A DNA stretch of 64,000 bases from Sipunculus nudus (GCA_026874595.1 CM049306.1:91400642-91464641), one strand, 5' to 3'. Positions 21,238-33,800 are shown, numbered from the stretch's first letter. Notes: generated by a model from the letters alone, not told the origin. Numbers and translations: made by a program.

Positions 21238-24200
21238 TCATTCCATGTGAACTTAACAAGTGCCTCCAGCACAACCATCTCAGAAAATCATAGTATTTTC
21301 CTGATATGTGCATTTGAACCCTCTTAGCACTAAAACACCATCATTTGGTTGAAAAAATTTTCAATACATGGGGGTGGGGGTACTTGTTAAATTGAACCCT
21401 ACTAATTCTGGACGGTATTTTTGAGAGTTATATCTTCTGAGATATTGTTGCTAGAGCAATGAAACTTACAGAATTTACATAACTTTCAATGGTGGTTGTT
21501 AAGCAAAATTTAAATTTGGGAAAAAATTAAATGTTCAGCCTCTGGAGCCTGCTAAAAATTGTGAAAAAAATTGTAAAAATTGATTTCCGCCTGATATAAA
21601 GATGCTTTTACAAATTAGAAATGTGGTTATAACAGGCAAATATGTTACAAATGATATCTAAATGACCTGCCTGGGTACAGTGGATAATATTGTTCCAAGT
21701 CTGGTCATTTTTTGCCAGCAGTGGTGAAGTAAAAAGCATTAAATTTTGCATTTTGGTTATATTTGACCAAAATTTTCACAATGTGGGTCAGAATATTAAA
21801 ATTTTAAATGCTACCAGTATAATCAACTACTATTGGTCTACAAAATCATTGAATATCAGAATGGTGTTTCACTTCTTTCAAACAGAAAAAAATGTTAAAA
21901 AACCTAAAAATTACCATTCGTCTGGTCTGAAAACATTAGGTCAAACAGGTTGACCTAATGGACATTATATATGAACTAAGCAGGTTTGGAGGCCAGGTAC
22001 ACGTGACAGTACCCAAGAACAGGTAGAGATAGTTGTGAGATGATTATGCAGTTAAAAATCTAGGTACAGGACTTTCATGGTACACCTAGGTAGAGGTACA
22101 AGTACCTGGTCACAACAGGATGTGTCAGTATTGTTGAACCTCCTGTCTTGAGAGTAAGAAGTGTGATGATAGCAGTTACTCTTCTTACAAAGTTTGTCAT
22201 TTTTAAAGAAACTAAGCTTTTCAGTTTTAGCCAGATGTTTTTTTTTTCTAAATTCAAATGCCCTGCAGCCATATCAATGCCAACTTGAAATTATAATAGT
22301 GTATTTTTGAAAATAATATTTTTGAAAATAATAAGAATGCGTTTCCTTTAATCATCTGATAAAGAACTAGATCTTTCCCGCATAGCCTCTATTTCAGATT
22401 AAATTCAATGAAAATGTAAAGAATACAAACCAGTATGGAAAATTTCATGTCACAGAACATTGATAGACACTTGAAATTTGAAAAACTGAACAAGTTTCAT
22501 GCATGCAGCCCAATCATAAAGTGAATTTGATCACATTTTCCTTGAAAAAGCCCTGGTATTAATGCAGGAGCTTTTTGTTTCTTACAGTTTAAAACCCTGA
22601 ACATATGGAGATTAACTTACAAAAATTTTGGTAATTACTTTGATTGGCTAAATAGAACATCAGTTTGTCACTTTTGTAGAAACTGTTTAGCTACCTGAAG
22701 GTTAAGATAATGACGAGTTCTGAGATGGGGTTTCAGCTATTATGTGTTCTATTTGTTTTAGTTTGCTTTCTTTCTAACCAATTATTTAAAACACTGAATT
22801 CACTGGAATTTTGTTTTCTCAATTGATCAAGATTTTGGCACCAGTATTAAGTTGCTTCTTTTCTGCCAGGTTATTACAGTTTTGCATTTATCTTTGAAGG
22901 CTGATCAGGTTGTTCATCTCTCTACAATCAAGACACTGTTAAACTTGTCTTCATTGCAGTTAAATGATGTTTTAACACCCAGAACATTCAATACAAAGCT
23001 CTTATTGCATTACTGATGTAACTTCTGCTACTTACCATTTTGCCATAGGAAACGTGGTCTCATCCCCTAAATAAGATACATTTAGGGGGCAATTCCAAGA
23101 CTAATAAACACAAAATCAGTTTAGGATTTGATGGCAGATCATACATGATTTTCTAGGGATAGTTCAATGTACATTTCTTTTTCTGGTCATATTGAAACGG
23201 CTTGCTTCTTGCAGTGAGGGTGATATATCTGTCCTGGTATTACCAGTACTTGTTTTTCAATTTTACCTGTAAGGAGAAAGAGTTCTAGCTTTGTAATTGC
23301 TGCAGAGGGATCTCACCACAGGGTATTTTAAAATACTAAATGAATCTCATGGATTTTTTTTTTTTATTTGTATTTGTCAACAAAAATTTTGTGACTTAGG
23401 CATATGGTACGCTCAGGGATGGTATTAATAATGATCCATGCTCTTGTGAGTTTAAGCTCTATAGTTCCTCAACAGCTCAAGCTGTCATTTTAGATTAGTC
23501 CACATTTTTTTAAATTGTATTTCTGTAACCATCACTTTACTGATTTATGATTAGCCAATCAGCAGAGTTGACCCTGTGGCCCCATCATTGTATCAATTGC
23601 TGTAATTTTAATATATAGATATTTCAGGCAGGAGAACGAACACTGCATGCTAAGCACGTGCACTGCTTCACCATCAATAAATAGATGTAGTTTTTTTTTA
23701 ATATATATTCAGTGCTACAACCTGCTTCAACTGAGGTTGTAACATTATTATATTTATATATTCAACAATTCAACTTACAAAGGCTTCTCAATTGCACATT
23801 TAAAGGTAAATACTCAAGATTTTAGCTGCACCTTAATTTCATAGTATTTTAATATAATAAAAATCTAGAAAATTCAGGAAAAACTTTAAAATAATAAAAC
23901 TCTTTGGCATATGAAACTGGATGTTTATAATATTTATTAATTTCCATTACAAGTGGAATATATAGTCATACTCAGTTGTTTTGCACAACAGATACATGAT
24001 TATTAGAGCAGGACGATTTTTAACCATTTTTAGGAATTTTTTTCTACAAGAAATGAGAGGAACACCATTATAATTTTGAGTTATTTTGTAGAACATAAAT
24101 AGGTTGATATGCTGGTGCCATAATATTAATTTTATTTTCAGACCCACACTGACAAAACTTGCGTTAAAAATGGCCAAAAATTTAAAGTCAGGTGTTTTTG

Positions 24201-24710
24201 TTTGTAATTATTATAGAAGATAAACATCAGCTTAAGGAAAATATATTTTTTTTTCACATGAGCTAGTCCCCTAGATGTCATCTAAAACAAATTTGTATTT
24301 ATAGCCTCATTTTTCAGCCTGCAGAAGTATCTTTATTGCCAGACGAAAAATTATAATTATGAGTTTTTGTCCAATTTTCATCTTGCCGTAGTAGATCTGT
24401 ATTTGATTTAAACTTATAATAATTTTGACATTACAGTCACCATCAAAAGTTTTGTATATTCTGTAAGTTTTATGGCTCTAGCAAGCTTTATGTAAATGAT
24501 ATGAGCATCCAAAGTACCTTACAGAATTAGACTGGTTCAATTTATCTGCCACCTCCGCCCCTTAATAAGGGCTCAAGTCATGAAAAAATTGGTGTTTTCC
24601 ACCAAGTCATGATGTTTTAGTCACCAGAGGGTCAAAACACACATATCAGGAAAATATGAGATGGCGGTGCTGGAACTGTTTCTATAATTTATTGATTTCA
24701 TATGGAATGA
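21238..24710. mobile_element. 3.5 kb element with ~690-bp terminal inverted repeats (foldback-like)
   Basis: The left end TCATTCCATGTGAA and the reverse complement of the right end TCATTCCATATGAA start long imperfect inverted repeats. They can be followed for about 690 bases through TTTTCCTGATATGTG, TTGCTAGAGC and AAACTTACAGAAT. The centre (about 2 kb) has no open frame of note, so the element is non-autonomous. Copy 1 of the surrounding duplication lacks it, running from GTAATGCAGC directly to AAACAAGCATAAAATC at 18386. This gives an internal empty site. No clean target duplication is visible. Confidence 0.75.
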
Positions 24711-24862
24711 CCCCAAAACAAGCATAAAATCATTTTCTCCCCATCGTTGACAAATTTCTGTATTATTCTTGACCACATCGTCTTATTTATAGATTAATGC
24801 CTTTATGTCATCAGTCGTGAACACCTTCCTGTTCTTGGCTGTAAATAAATTGGCATGTTCTT

Positions 24863-24900
24863 ATTGGCTGTGGGACAATATTCTCAGATGGCATATAAAG
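24863..24900 (+). promoter_or_regulatory. Promoter-like inverted CCAAT plus TATA box, copy 2
   Basis: Matches 18530-18567 in both motifs and spacing. In this copy the sequence just downstream has been replaced by a TA microsatellite. No downstream gene is visible. Confidence 0.22.
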
Positions 24901-24911
24901 CTGCTCTTTCT

Positions 24912-24958
<47 letters not shown>

Positions 24959-25625
24959 TCAGAGAAAATGACAGTATGGTTAGGGTTTGTTTCAATATGT
25001 GGCCAACAGGGTCGGGTCTAATTACAGGGATTCCATTACTATCACTATTAATTCTTAATAGATCTGTTACTACTACTATTACAGCATTATTATATCTATA
25101 ACTATCATCCATACTTTGCTTCTATTGCTATTCCTCTTACAATAACTATTAATTTACTATTAAATTGTTGGATGTAAGCATACCCTCACTTGGCAATCAT
25201 ATCTTACCCCACCCCATCCTGTGTAGTTGAAACTTTATTCCTTCCTATCACTATTACTCGATAGTATTATATTGAAAACCTGTAAATTTCTATAACTATC
25301 ATTATTATGTATTACTATCACCTACCCCTTGTAGCCAATAAAAAGCTTCTTAAAAAGATTTGATTAAATATCTGAGGTAAGATGACATTACATTTTGAGT
25401 TCATTTGAACTGCTGCAGAGAGGAACTCAACCTTTTTCTGGTCATTATTTCCATGTATAAATAAGACAGATCATACGTGATAATGTATATACACATGTCT
25501 GCAGTCCTCGTGTTAATATACTTATATAGCAGTCGTTCTGTATTTTTGAACAGAATGCATGATAACGCTGCATTATAACGTGAAACTCTACGCTAAAGCT
25601 AACTATTAATCTCGGTAGTAGGACA

Positions 25626-25691
25626 TAGCCTAGCGGGCAGGATAGCCACCTGACCCCCGCCCCTTAGTGAAAGGTTCATCATTTGAACTCC
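25626..25691 (+). repeat. tRNA-Glu-like SINE head remnant, copy 2
   Basis: Duplicate of 19270-19335 with substitutions in the A box (TAGCCTAGCGG) and B-like box. It arose with the surrounding tandem duplication. Confidence 0.38.
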
Positions 25692-25879
25692 TCCATAGCC
25701 TAAAATCTACTTTATATGTATCGACATGTTATATGGATCATACTTAGTCCCTTGAATATAAAACTTTAAATCTTCATAATATCATATTCTTATCATATGA
25801 TACCTTCATCCTCATTCACAAGACAGCGCCACCTACAGGCCACGGATCCGTCCTTTATATATAAATAAAACAAACTTAC

Positions 25880-25946
25880 CACCTCGCAACAAGGGCTGTC
25901 TCCGGGAGACCTAATGGCTACCAAGGAAGCTGAGGGGTTAATTATA
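25880..25946 (-). promoter_or_regulatory. Candidate 5' UTR exon and TATA-like box, copy 2
   Basis: Duplicate of the copy-1 site: the same GTG|GTAAGT donor (exon end 25880) and TATAATTA (25946-25939). If both are used, the gene would have two alternative leaders 6.4 kb apart. Confidence 0.33.
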
Positions 25947-26289
25947 TTTTTGCAACAGTATTAAGGAGAAATAGGGTTAGCATTGTCATTTGAAAAAGAA
26001 ATAAAAATATATGTTATAGATTGATAACAACAGGGAAGCGGTGCAGTAATCCCAACGTAGTGTTCATGGGGACAATGATCCATTTGTAATTTAATCATTA
26101 AGTCCATTTACGAAAAACCGGATAACGTAAAACAAAAATAATAGAACCGATACTTATCAGAGCTTGTATATCACCCAGACAACGTTGGTGAGGTGCCCAG
26201 TTGATACAAACACAGTATGTTCACTTCCGCCTCGGTAGTTACAAGCGTGATATACTTAACCAATGTCTGCCTAACCTTCTGTTTGTAGG

Positions 26290-27170
26290 AATAACATGTA
26301 GAACTACCATTATACCAACACAATTCAAATATAAAGGGTTATCATTTTACCACAACCGTTCGGATATATAGGCCGGGTTACCATTATATCACAATATTAA
26401 CCTGTATAAGGCACTCGTTATGTCCCCTGAAATCGAACATGTAGGTCGGCTATAAAATAAATATCATCAAGAAATACAGGGCTACCATTATTCCACCACC
26501 ATTCAAACATGTCGGAATACCATTATACCACCAACATTCAAAGATGTCGGACTACCATTGTACCACCACCATTTAAAGATGTCGGACTACCATAATACCA
26601 CCACCATTCGGGCATGCGGGGCTACCATTATACCACCACCATACAGGAATGTAGGGTTACTATTAAACCAAAACTATTTCAGACATGCAGGGATGCCATA
26701 ATACCACCAACCTTCAGACAAACAGGGCTACAACTATACCACCAAATTCATACATTTCGGACTACCATTAAACCACCACCATTCAGGCTTTTGGGGCTAC
26801 CATTATACCATCACGTTTTAGACATGAAGGGCCACCATTAAACAACCACTATTCAAACATGCAGGAATGCCATAACACCACCACCCATTCACCCATTTAG
26901 GGCTACCATGATAACACAACCATTCAGACATGTCTGACAACCATTATACCAGCACCATTCAGGCAATTAGGGCTACCATTATACCACAAGTATTCAGACA
27001 TGTAGGGATGCCTTTTACTACCATCCATTCAGACATGTCGGACTACCATTATACCACCAACATTGGGGCATGTGGGGCCATCATTATACCACCGCCCGTC
27101 AGACATGCAGGGATACATTAATACTACCATCCATTCAGACATGTCGGACTACCATTATATCACCTCCATT
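26290..27170 (+). repeat. Degenerate 35-bp tandem array, block 1
   Basis: The unit GTCGGACTACCATTATACCA plus CCACCATTCAGACAT repeats about 25 times with substitutions and small indels. The period of 35 is exact at 26546/26581. Threonine/tyrosine/histidine-rich frames across it are by-products. Confidence 0.9.
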
Positions 27171-27598
27171 CTATTATAAACAGATGTGCACGCCATGTAA
27201 TAATTCTTACAATGTGTTTTCATTTTCATCTGCTTTTCCAACCGTCATTTTCCAACACACAAAAAGTAATGTAATTCTGTTTGGAACAGTTATAAATATT
27301 AAATTCCCGTTTGAATAACATGTTTTCCTGCATCAGTTAATAATAACGAGGCTGGTTTTACACTCAAAGTTTGTCTCTCTCTCTGTCATGACGGCTTTAC
27401 AGTCGAAACTGAATCAAACTAATAAATTCTCATTTGTTAAGTAACCACCACAAATTTGTGTAACGACATTTTTTTCTTCATTATTTAGTAAATAAAACGC
27501 CACCATATGAGCCTCTTATGTCAAATATTACCTGACAGCAAATACTTTGATCCGAACCTTGGGATGGGTGTTTCATCATGACTTGTATCATGATTCGC

Positions 27599-30175
27599 AG
27601 GCCCTCATCAGTTCATTGTAAAAAGGACTGAATGTCATGGCACTCATCAGTTCATTGTAAAAAGGACTGAATGTCATGGCCCTCATCAGTTCATTGTAAA
27701 AAGGACTGAATGTCATGGCACTCATCAGTTCATTGTAAAAAGGACTGAATGTCATGGCACTCATCAGTTCATTGTAAAAAGGACTGAATGTCATGGCCCT
27801 CATCAGTTCATTGTAAAAAGGACTGAATGTCATGGCCCTCATCAGTTCATTGTAAAAAGGACTGAATGTCATGGCCCTCATCAGTTCATTGTAAAAAGGA
27901 CTGAATGTCATGGCACTCATCAGTTCATTGTAAAAAGGACTGAATGTCATGGCACTCATCAGTTCATTGTAAAAAGGACTGAATGTCATGGCACTCATCA
28001 GTTCATTGTAAAAAGGACTGAATGTCATGGCACTCATCAGTTCATTGTAAAAAGGACTGGATGTCATGGCCCTCATCAGTTCATTGTAAAAAGGACTGGA
28101 TGTCATGGCCCTCATCAGTTCATTGTAAAAAGGACTGAATGTCATGGCACTCATCAGTTCATTGTAAAAAGGACTGAATGTCATGGCCCTCATCAGTTCA
28201 TTGTAAAAAGGACTGGATGTCATGGCCCTCATCAGTTCATTGTAAAAAGGACTGAATGTCATGGCCCTCATCAGTTCATTGTAAAAAGGACTGAATGTCA
28301 TGGCCCTCATCAGTTCATTGTAAAAAGGACTGAATGTCATGGCCCTCATCAGTTCATTGTAAAAAGGACTGAATGTCATGGCCCTCATCAGTTCATTGTA
28401 AAAAGGACTGAATGTCATGGCCCTCATCAGTTCATTGTAAAAAGGACTGAATGTCATGGCACTCATCAGTTCATTGTAAAAAGGACTGAATGTCATGGCA
28501 CTCATCAGTTCATTGTAAAAAGGACTGAATGTCATGGCCCTCATCAGTTCATTGTAAAAAGGACTGAATGTCATGGCCCTCATCAGTTCATTGTAAAAAG
28601 GACTGAATGTCATGGCACTCATCAGTTCATTGTAAAAAGGACTGAATGTCATGGCACTCATCAGTTCATTGTAAAAAGGACTGAATGTCATGGCCCTCAT
28701 CAGTTCATTGTAAAAAGGACTGAATGTCATGGCCCTCATCAGTTCATTGTAAAAAGGACTGAATGTCATGGCCCTCATCAGTTCATTGTAAAAAGGACTG
28801 AATGTCATGGCCCTCATCAGTTCATTGTAAAAAGGACTGAATGTCATGGCCCTCATCAGTTCATTGTAAAAAGGACTGAATGTCATGGCACTCATCAGTT
28901 CATTGTAAAAAGGACTGAATGTCATGGCACTCATCAGTTCATTGTAAAAAGGACTGAATGTCATGGCACTCATCAGTTCATTGTAAAAAGGACTGAATGT
29001 CATGGCACTCATCAGTTCATTGTAAAAAGGACTGAATGTCATGGCCCTCATCAGTTCATTGTAAAAAGGACTGAATGTCATGGCCCTCATCAGTTCATTG
29101 TAAAAAGGACTGAATGTCATGGCCCTCATTAGTTCATTGTAAAAAGGACTGAATGCCATGGCCCTCATCAGTTCATTGTAAAAAGGACTGAATGCCATGG
29201 CCCTCATCAGTTCATTGTAAAAAGGACTGAATGTCATGGCCCTCATCAGTTCATTGTAAAAAGGACTGAATGTCATGGCACTCATCAGTTCATTGTAAAA
29301 AGGACTGAATGTCATGGCACTCATCAGTTCATTGTAAAAAGGACTGAATGTCATGGCCCTCATCAGTTCATTGTAAAAAGGACTGAATGTCATGGCACTC
29401 ATCAGTTCATTGTAAAAAGGACTGAATGTCATGGCACTCATCAGTTCATTGTAAAAAGGACTGAATGTCATGGCACTCATCAGTTCATTGTAAAAAGGAC
29501 TGAATGTCATGGCACTCATCAGTTCATTGTAAAAAGGACTGAATGTCATGGCACTCATCAGTTCATTGTAAAAAGGACTGAATGTCATGGCACTCATCAG
29601 TTCATTGTAAAAAGGACTGAATGTCATGGCCCTCATCAGTTCAAGTTAAAAAGGACTGAATGTCATGGCACTCATCAGTTCATTGTAAAAAGGACTGAAT
29701 GTCATGGCACTCATCAGTTCATTGTAAAAAGGACTGAATGTCATGGCCCTCATCAGTTCATTGTAAAAAGGACTGAATGTCATGGCACTCATCAGTTCAT
29801 TGTAAAAAGGACTGAATGTCATGGCACTCATCAGTTCATTGTAAAAAGGACTGAATGTCATGGCACTCATCAGTTCATTGTAAAAAGGACTGAATGTCAT
29901 GGCACTCATCAGTTCATTGTAAAAAGGACTGAATGTCATGGCACTCATCAGTTCATTGTAAAAAGGACTGAATGTCATGGCACTCATCAGTTCATTGTAA
30001 AAAGGACTGAATGTCATGGCACTCATCAGTTCATTGTAAAAAGGACTGAATGTCATGGCACTCATCAGTTCATTGTAAAAAGGACTGAATGTCATGGCAC
30101 TCATCAGTTCATTGTAAAAAGGACTGAATGTCATGGCACTCATCAGTTCATTGTAAAAAAGGACTGAATGTCATG
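27599..30175. repeat. Homogeneous 39-bp minisatellite, about 66 copies
   Basis: The unit is CATCAGTTCATTGTAAAAAG followed by GACTGAATGTCATGGCACT. Nearly all variation is one A/C site (GGCACT or GGCCCT), plus a few GGATG and GCCATG variants. Since 39 is a multiple of three, the minus strand is open through long stretches (27588-29636 and 29646-30143), giving a 13-residue repeat MSAMTFSPFYNEL with Ser/Arg at position 2. One variant unit at 29641-29650 breaks the frame with a stop. I regard it as non-coding, since the main variation is nonsynonymous and no splice or promoter signals accompany it. Confidence 0.95.
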
Positions 30176-31090
30176 TTGTCATGGATACCATTATATCACC
30201 ACCAATCAGATACGTGTATACTTTTTATACCACCACCCATTCAGACATACGAGGATATCATTATACCACCACCCATTCAGACATACGAGGATATCATTAT
30301 ACCACCACCCATTCAGACATACAAGGATGTCATTATACCACCACCCATTCAGACATACGAGAATGTCATTATACCACCACCAATTCAGGCATACAAAGAT
30401 GTCATTATACCACCGCTATTCAGACATAAAAGGATGTCATTTTACGACCACTATTCAGACATGTAGAACCAATATTATACCACCACAATTTGCGTATAAA
30501 TATAAACTTGTTTGTTTAACATGGATTGTACAAATAGTTGTACAAACAGCTATTATTTCACCCAAGATCATATCCGTAGGCCAGTAATTTCATACATAGG
30601 GCACCAACCATACTATCGACATTCATTTGCGAAGGGGAATCGTTATGCCACCGACGTTCATATACGTAATAAAGCCTTCAAGCCACAGACGTTCATTTAA
30701 GTAGGGCAGCTACCAACATTTTCTTACGTAGGGCAGCCATTAAAACAAGGACGTTAATATACCTGTTAAGAAGTGCAGCCATTTTACCCTCGACAACCAT
30801 ATACGAAGGACAGCCATTATTCCACCGACGTCCATATACGAAGGGCATCTATTATTTCACCCTCGTTCATATACGTAGGGCAGCGATTATACCACCGACG
30901 TCCATACACGAAGGGCAGTTATTATACTAACGACGTCCAAATAAGTAGGACAGCCATTATTCTTTCTGCGTACATATACGTAGGACAGTCAATATACCAC
31001 CGACGTTCATAAACAATACGAAGGGCAACCATTATACCAACGACGAACATAGACGAAGGGCAGCCATTGTACCACCTACGTTCATATTAG
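30176..31090 (+). repeat. Degenerate 35/36-bp tandem array, block 2
   Basis: Starts immediately at the end of the 39-bp array. The first units are ATTCAGACATACGAGGATAT-type and 36 bases. Later units drift to CGTTCATATACGTAGGGCAG-type with a period of 35. It is the same family as block 1. Confidence 0.88.
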
Positions 31091-31279
31091 CCATGACAAC
31101 ATGACACTCAGGCCTTCGGAAATAAACTGATAGGGCCTGGAGTCATGATGGCATTCAAAACAGAGCGCCAATTCTAAGGGTCGGATCAAAATATTTCCTG
31201 TCTTGTATTATTTGGCATCACAGGCTTATAGAGTCGTATTATATGTGCTTAATATCGAAGAAAAAATGTTGTTACTCAA

Positions 31280-33182
31280 AAATAATTACATTTATTACCT
31301 CCTTTCATCACTGTGGCACCGATTTACGTGAAGCGGTACTTCTCATTCAAACTAAAGGTGTTATGGCGCGGTCGTGTATGTAAGTTTGGAAGCCGGAAGC
31401 CGGAAACTAAGGAATTGTTTTATAAATAAAGCAGTTTAAAGCATATACAAAATTCTAACGCTTCAAAACCGTTTTGTTTTTCCCCGATAGAATAACATCT
31501 TTGTTATCATTCTGTGAAGAATAACAGTTATCCATTTTTTTAATCTGAACGTTATTGACGATTTTGTGCTCGGAAGCCATCTGGGAAGTCAGACAGAAGT
31601 GCTGGGATGTTATCAAATGTGTATAACTCGGAAGTCACACAGACATCGTAACATGTTACTGCAATGATGAAATGCGCGTCTATATATTTATAACTTGCAA
31701 AATGTCACTACTAGTATTTAAATTTAGTACTCGTAAAATAATTGATATGTTTAAGTCTTATGACAATCTTTGCATTTTACCGACTTTTGTAATCTGTGAG
31801 CGCACAGGCTCAGACAGCAGAGCACAATGCGCGAGTCTGAGTATCAGCCGAGGAGCCGTGAGATTTTTCACGGTCGATCCGACCCCGAGCTGAGTGAGCT
31901 CTGTGGGGAGACCGGGCATGACTCACACGGTAATGCGGGGGGGGGGGGGGGGGGGGCGGGGCGGATGGGGATTCCTCGGTGTTATGACCGAGAAAAGTGT
32001 GATAACGGAAAGACTTCGTCTCTCAATATACTAGTATATATTTGGATGCCCTCTCAGTGGAGTAAATCACAAACTTATGAATTGGAAAGTAATAAATATA
32101 ATAATGAAATTGCTCGGGAATAAATAAGTAATCTGAAAAGAAATGAAAATTGAATACGAATAAAAGGGAAAAGAACTTGATAAAATGAGAGATATTACGT
32201 CTGAACGGGCTAGCGCCCTCTATGGATGCACCCCTGAAAAATAAATATGGCATAATAAACCCTAATACGGCATTAAAATACAGTTATAAATTACGATTTC
32301 ATTCAAAATAAAAATAGTAATATATTTTCCATACATTGAACAAATATGAAAGTTCAATATTTCCCAGTAGGTCATCGCTGGAACAAACATACATGTATTA
32401 TATACAAAACGAAATGTCTTTCAATATGTTAGAGGTCTACGATATTTAACAAAAAATGTTAAAATATATCTTAGAGAACGGATACAACAGTTACATGTAA
32501 TTCTTTTTCTAGTTTTAATTCTTTCTTTCATACTTTTTCAATCTTGATATTTATATATAAAAAGTTCACTCCTGATGTTTCAGTATCACATTTCAACTTC
32601 AAGTAAATGGATATTTAATAATATTTTAAAATTTGGTATGATTTCATTCTCAAACTATATAATATGTGCATGTCTTTATCGACACGTAAGACATTTGGCG
32701 CTTCAAGTGAAAGTCTGTCTAGAAGTGACCTGGTGTCTTAAAGATGCTACGGGATGTAGGCATTTTTACTGAACCTGTTGCTCATCTATATGATTCATTC
32801 CTTGAAATTTCACATAAAAATGATGACACTATGCAATAATGGAACCAAACCGTTTTGATAAATCAAGTTAGATATTTAACGCTAAGATAAAAATTTTAAT
32901 TACAAATATTAAATATTCCCATTCTACTTATGCTGTATAGTATTTTTTTATCTTTATAAATATCCATGCATCTGAATATTCCGTGTATACTCACTTTTTT
33001 TATTTGATTCTTATAATTTTGTCCTCAGACACAAAATTAACCGGACTATAGTCGGAATTCTCGATACAGTAATACCGTTCCCTTTCGGACCTTCTTCTCT
33101 CCGGACTTAATAGTTGCTGGTATCAGGTTCTATAATTAAACAGAGTTTTTTTATATCTATAACATCTGCTCTGTAACAATTT
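31280..33182. other. Sequence without a supported gene; poly-G tract
   Basis: Holds a poly-G run of about 20 at 31937-31956. A short GC-richer stretch (31827-31931) has an ATG and a possible donor (CACACG|GTAATG), but no domain or conserved pattern. I do not call it a gene. Confidence 0.5.
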
Positions 33183-33800
33183 ATTTTTCCACCGCCTTTC
33201 ATGTACGTAGAGCAACCATTATACCACCTCCTTTCATCCATGATACCACCACGATACGTTTGGTATCCATCAAATCAAGGCCATTCATACAAGTAGGGCA
33301 GCCATAATATCAAGGCCGCAAATGACCAATTATGTCACCGAAGTACATATATGTAAGGCGGTCTTTATACCAATACTTTCATACGTAGGGCAGCAACTGT
33401 ACCACCGCCTTTTATGTACGTATGGCAGATATTATACCAACATTTTCATACGACGGACATACATATACGTGGAGCTATCACTATTTCAACATTTTAATAC
33501 GTAAGGCAAGCAATATACCTCCAATTGCATTTACGGGGGCAGCCATTATATCACCGACCTTCATATACGTAAAGTAGGGCATTAGGTAGCAAATAATTTA
33601 ATACGGAGGCCAACCATTAAACCACCACCGTTCATGTACGTAGACCATCCATGATATCACCGCCTTTCACATACCTAATGAAAGGCATCTTATTACGAAC
33701 ATTCATTTTCGTAGGGCAGGTTTTATACCAACATTTTTTGGCAGCTTTTTAACCACCGATGTTCAAATACACAGGGCGGTCACTTCACCACCGCTTTTCA
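33183..33800 (+). repeat. Degenerate 35-bp tandem array, block 3
   Basis: Units of the CATATACGTAGGGCAGCCAT-type, ending ATACCACCGC, are recognisable but highly decayed with irregular length. It is the same family as blocks 1 and 2. Confidence 0.75.

Larger units (their letters stand above)
20090..26430. repeat. Tandem duplication upstream of the gene, copy 2 (split by insertions)
   Basis: Homologous to 17725-20075 through 20090-20235, 20693-21237 and 24711-26430. It differs by the inserted inverted-repeat element, an extra segment at 20236-20692 and an expanded TA run (24917-24957). It passes directly into the 35-bp tandem array, of which copy 1 has only a few monomers. Confidence 0.83.
27457..31279. 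mobile_element. Inverted-repeat element carrying 39-bp and 35-bp arrays
   Basis: About 190 bases at the left (27457 to about 27645) are homologous to the reverse complement of about 190 bases at the right (about 31090-31279). Shared blocks include GTAACGACATTTTTTTCTTC / GTAACAACATTTTTTCTTC, ACTTTGATCCGAACC / ATTTTGATCCGACCC and CAGGCCCTCATCAGTT / CAGGCCCTATCAGTTT. Between them lie the 39-bp array and a 35-bp block. No transposase is present. It is probably a non-autonomous DNA element whose subterminal region seeded the 39-bp array. The exact ends are uncertain. Confidence 0.68.

Noticed and set aside
27588-29636. 682-codon frame of 13-residue repeats as a real gene
   Set aside because: It follows from a 39-base satellite unit. 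Variation is mostly nonsynonymous, and no promoter, splice or start context was found. Kept as a repeat and a finding.
27599-30175. Hammerhead ribozyme in the satellite (minus strand CTGATGAG)
   Set aside because: The CUGAUGA box is present, but no GAAA follows with a stem II between, so the catalytic core is incomplete.
27599-30175. CRISPR-like array
   Set aside because: Units abut directly with no variable spacers, and the context is an animal genome.
31827-31931. Short coding exon starting MRESEYQPRSREIF
   Set aside because: ATG and a possible donor before a poly-G tract, but no domain, no partner exon and no acceptor evidence.
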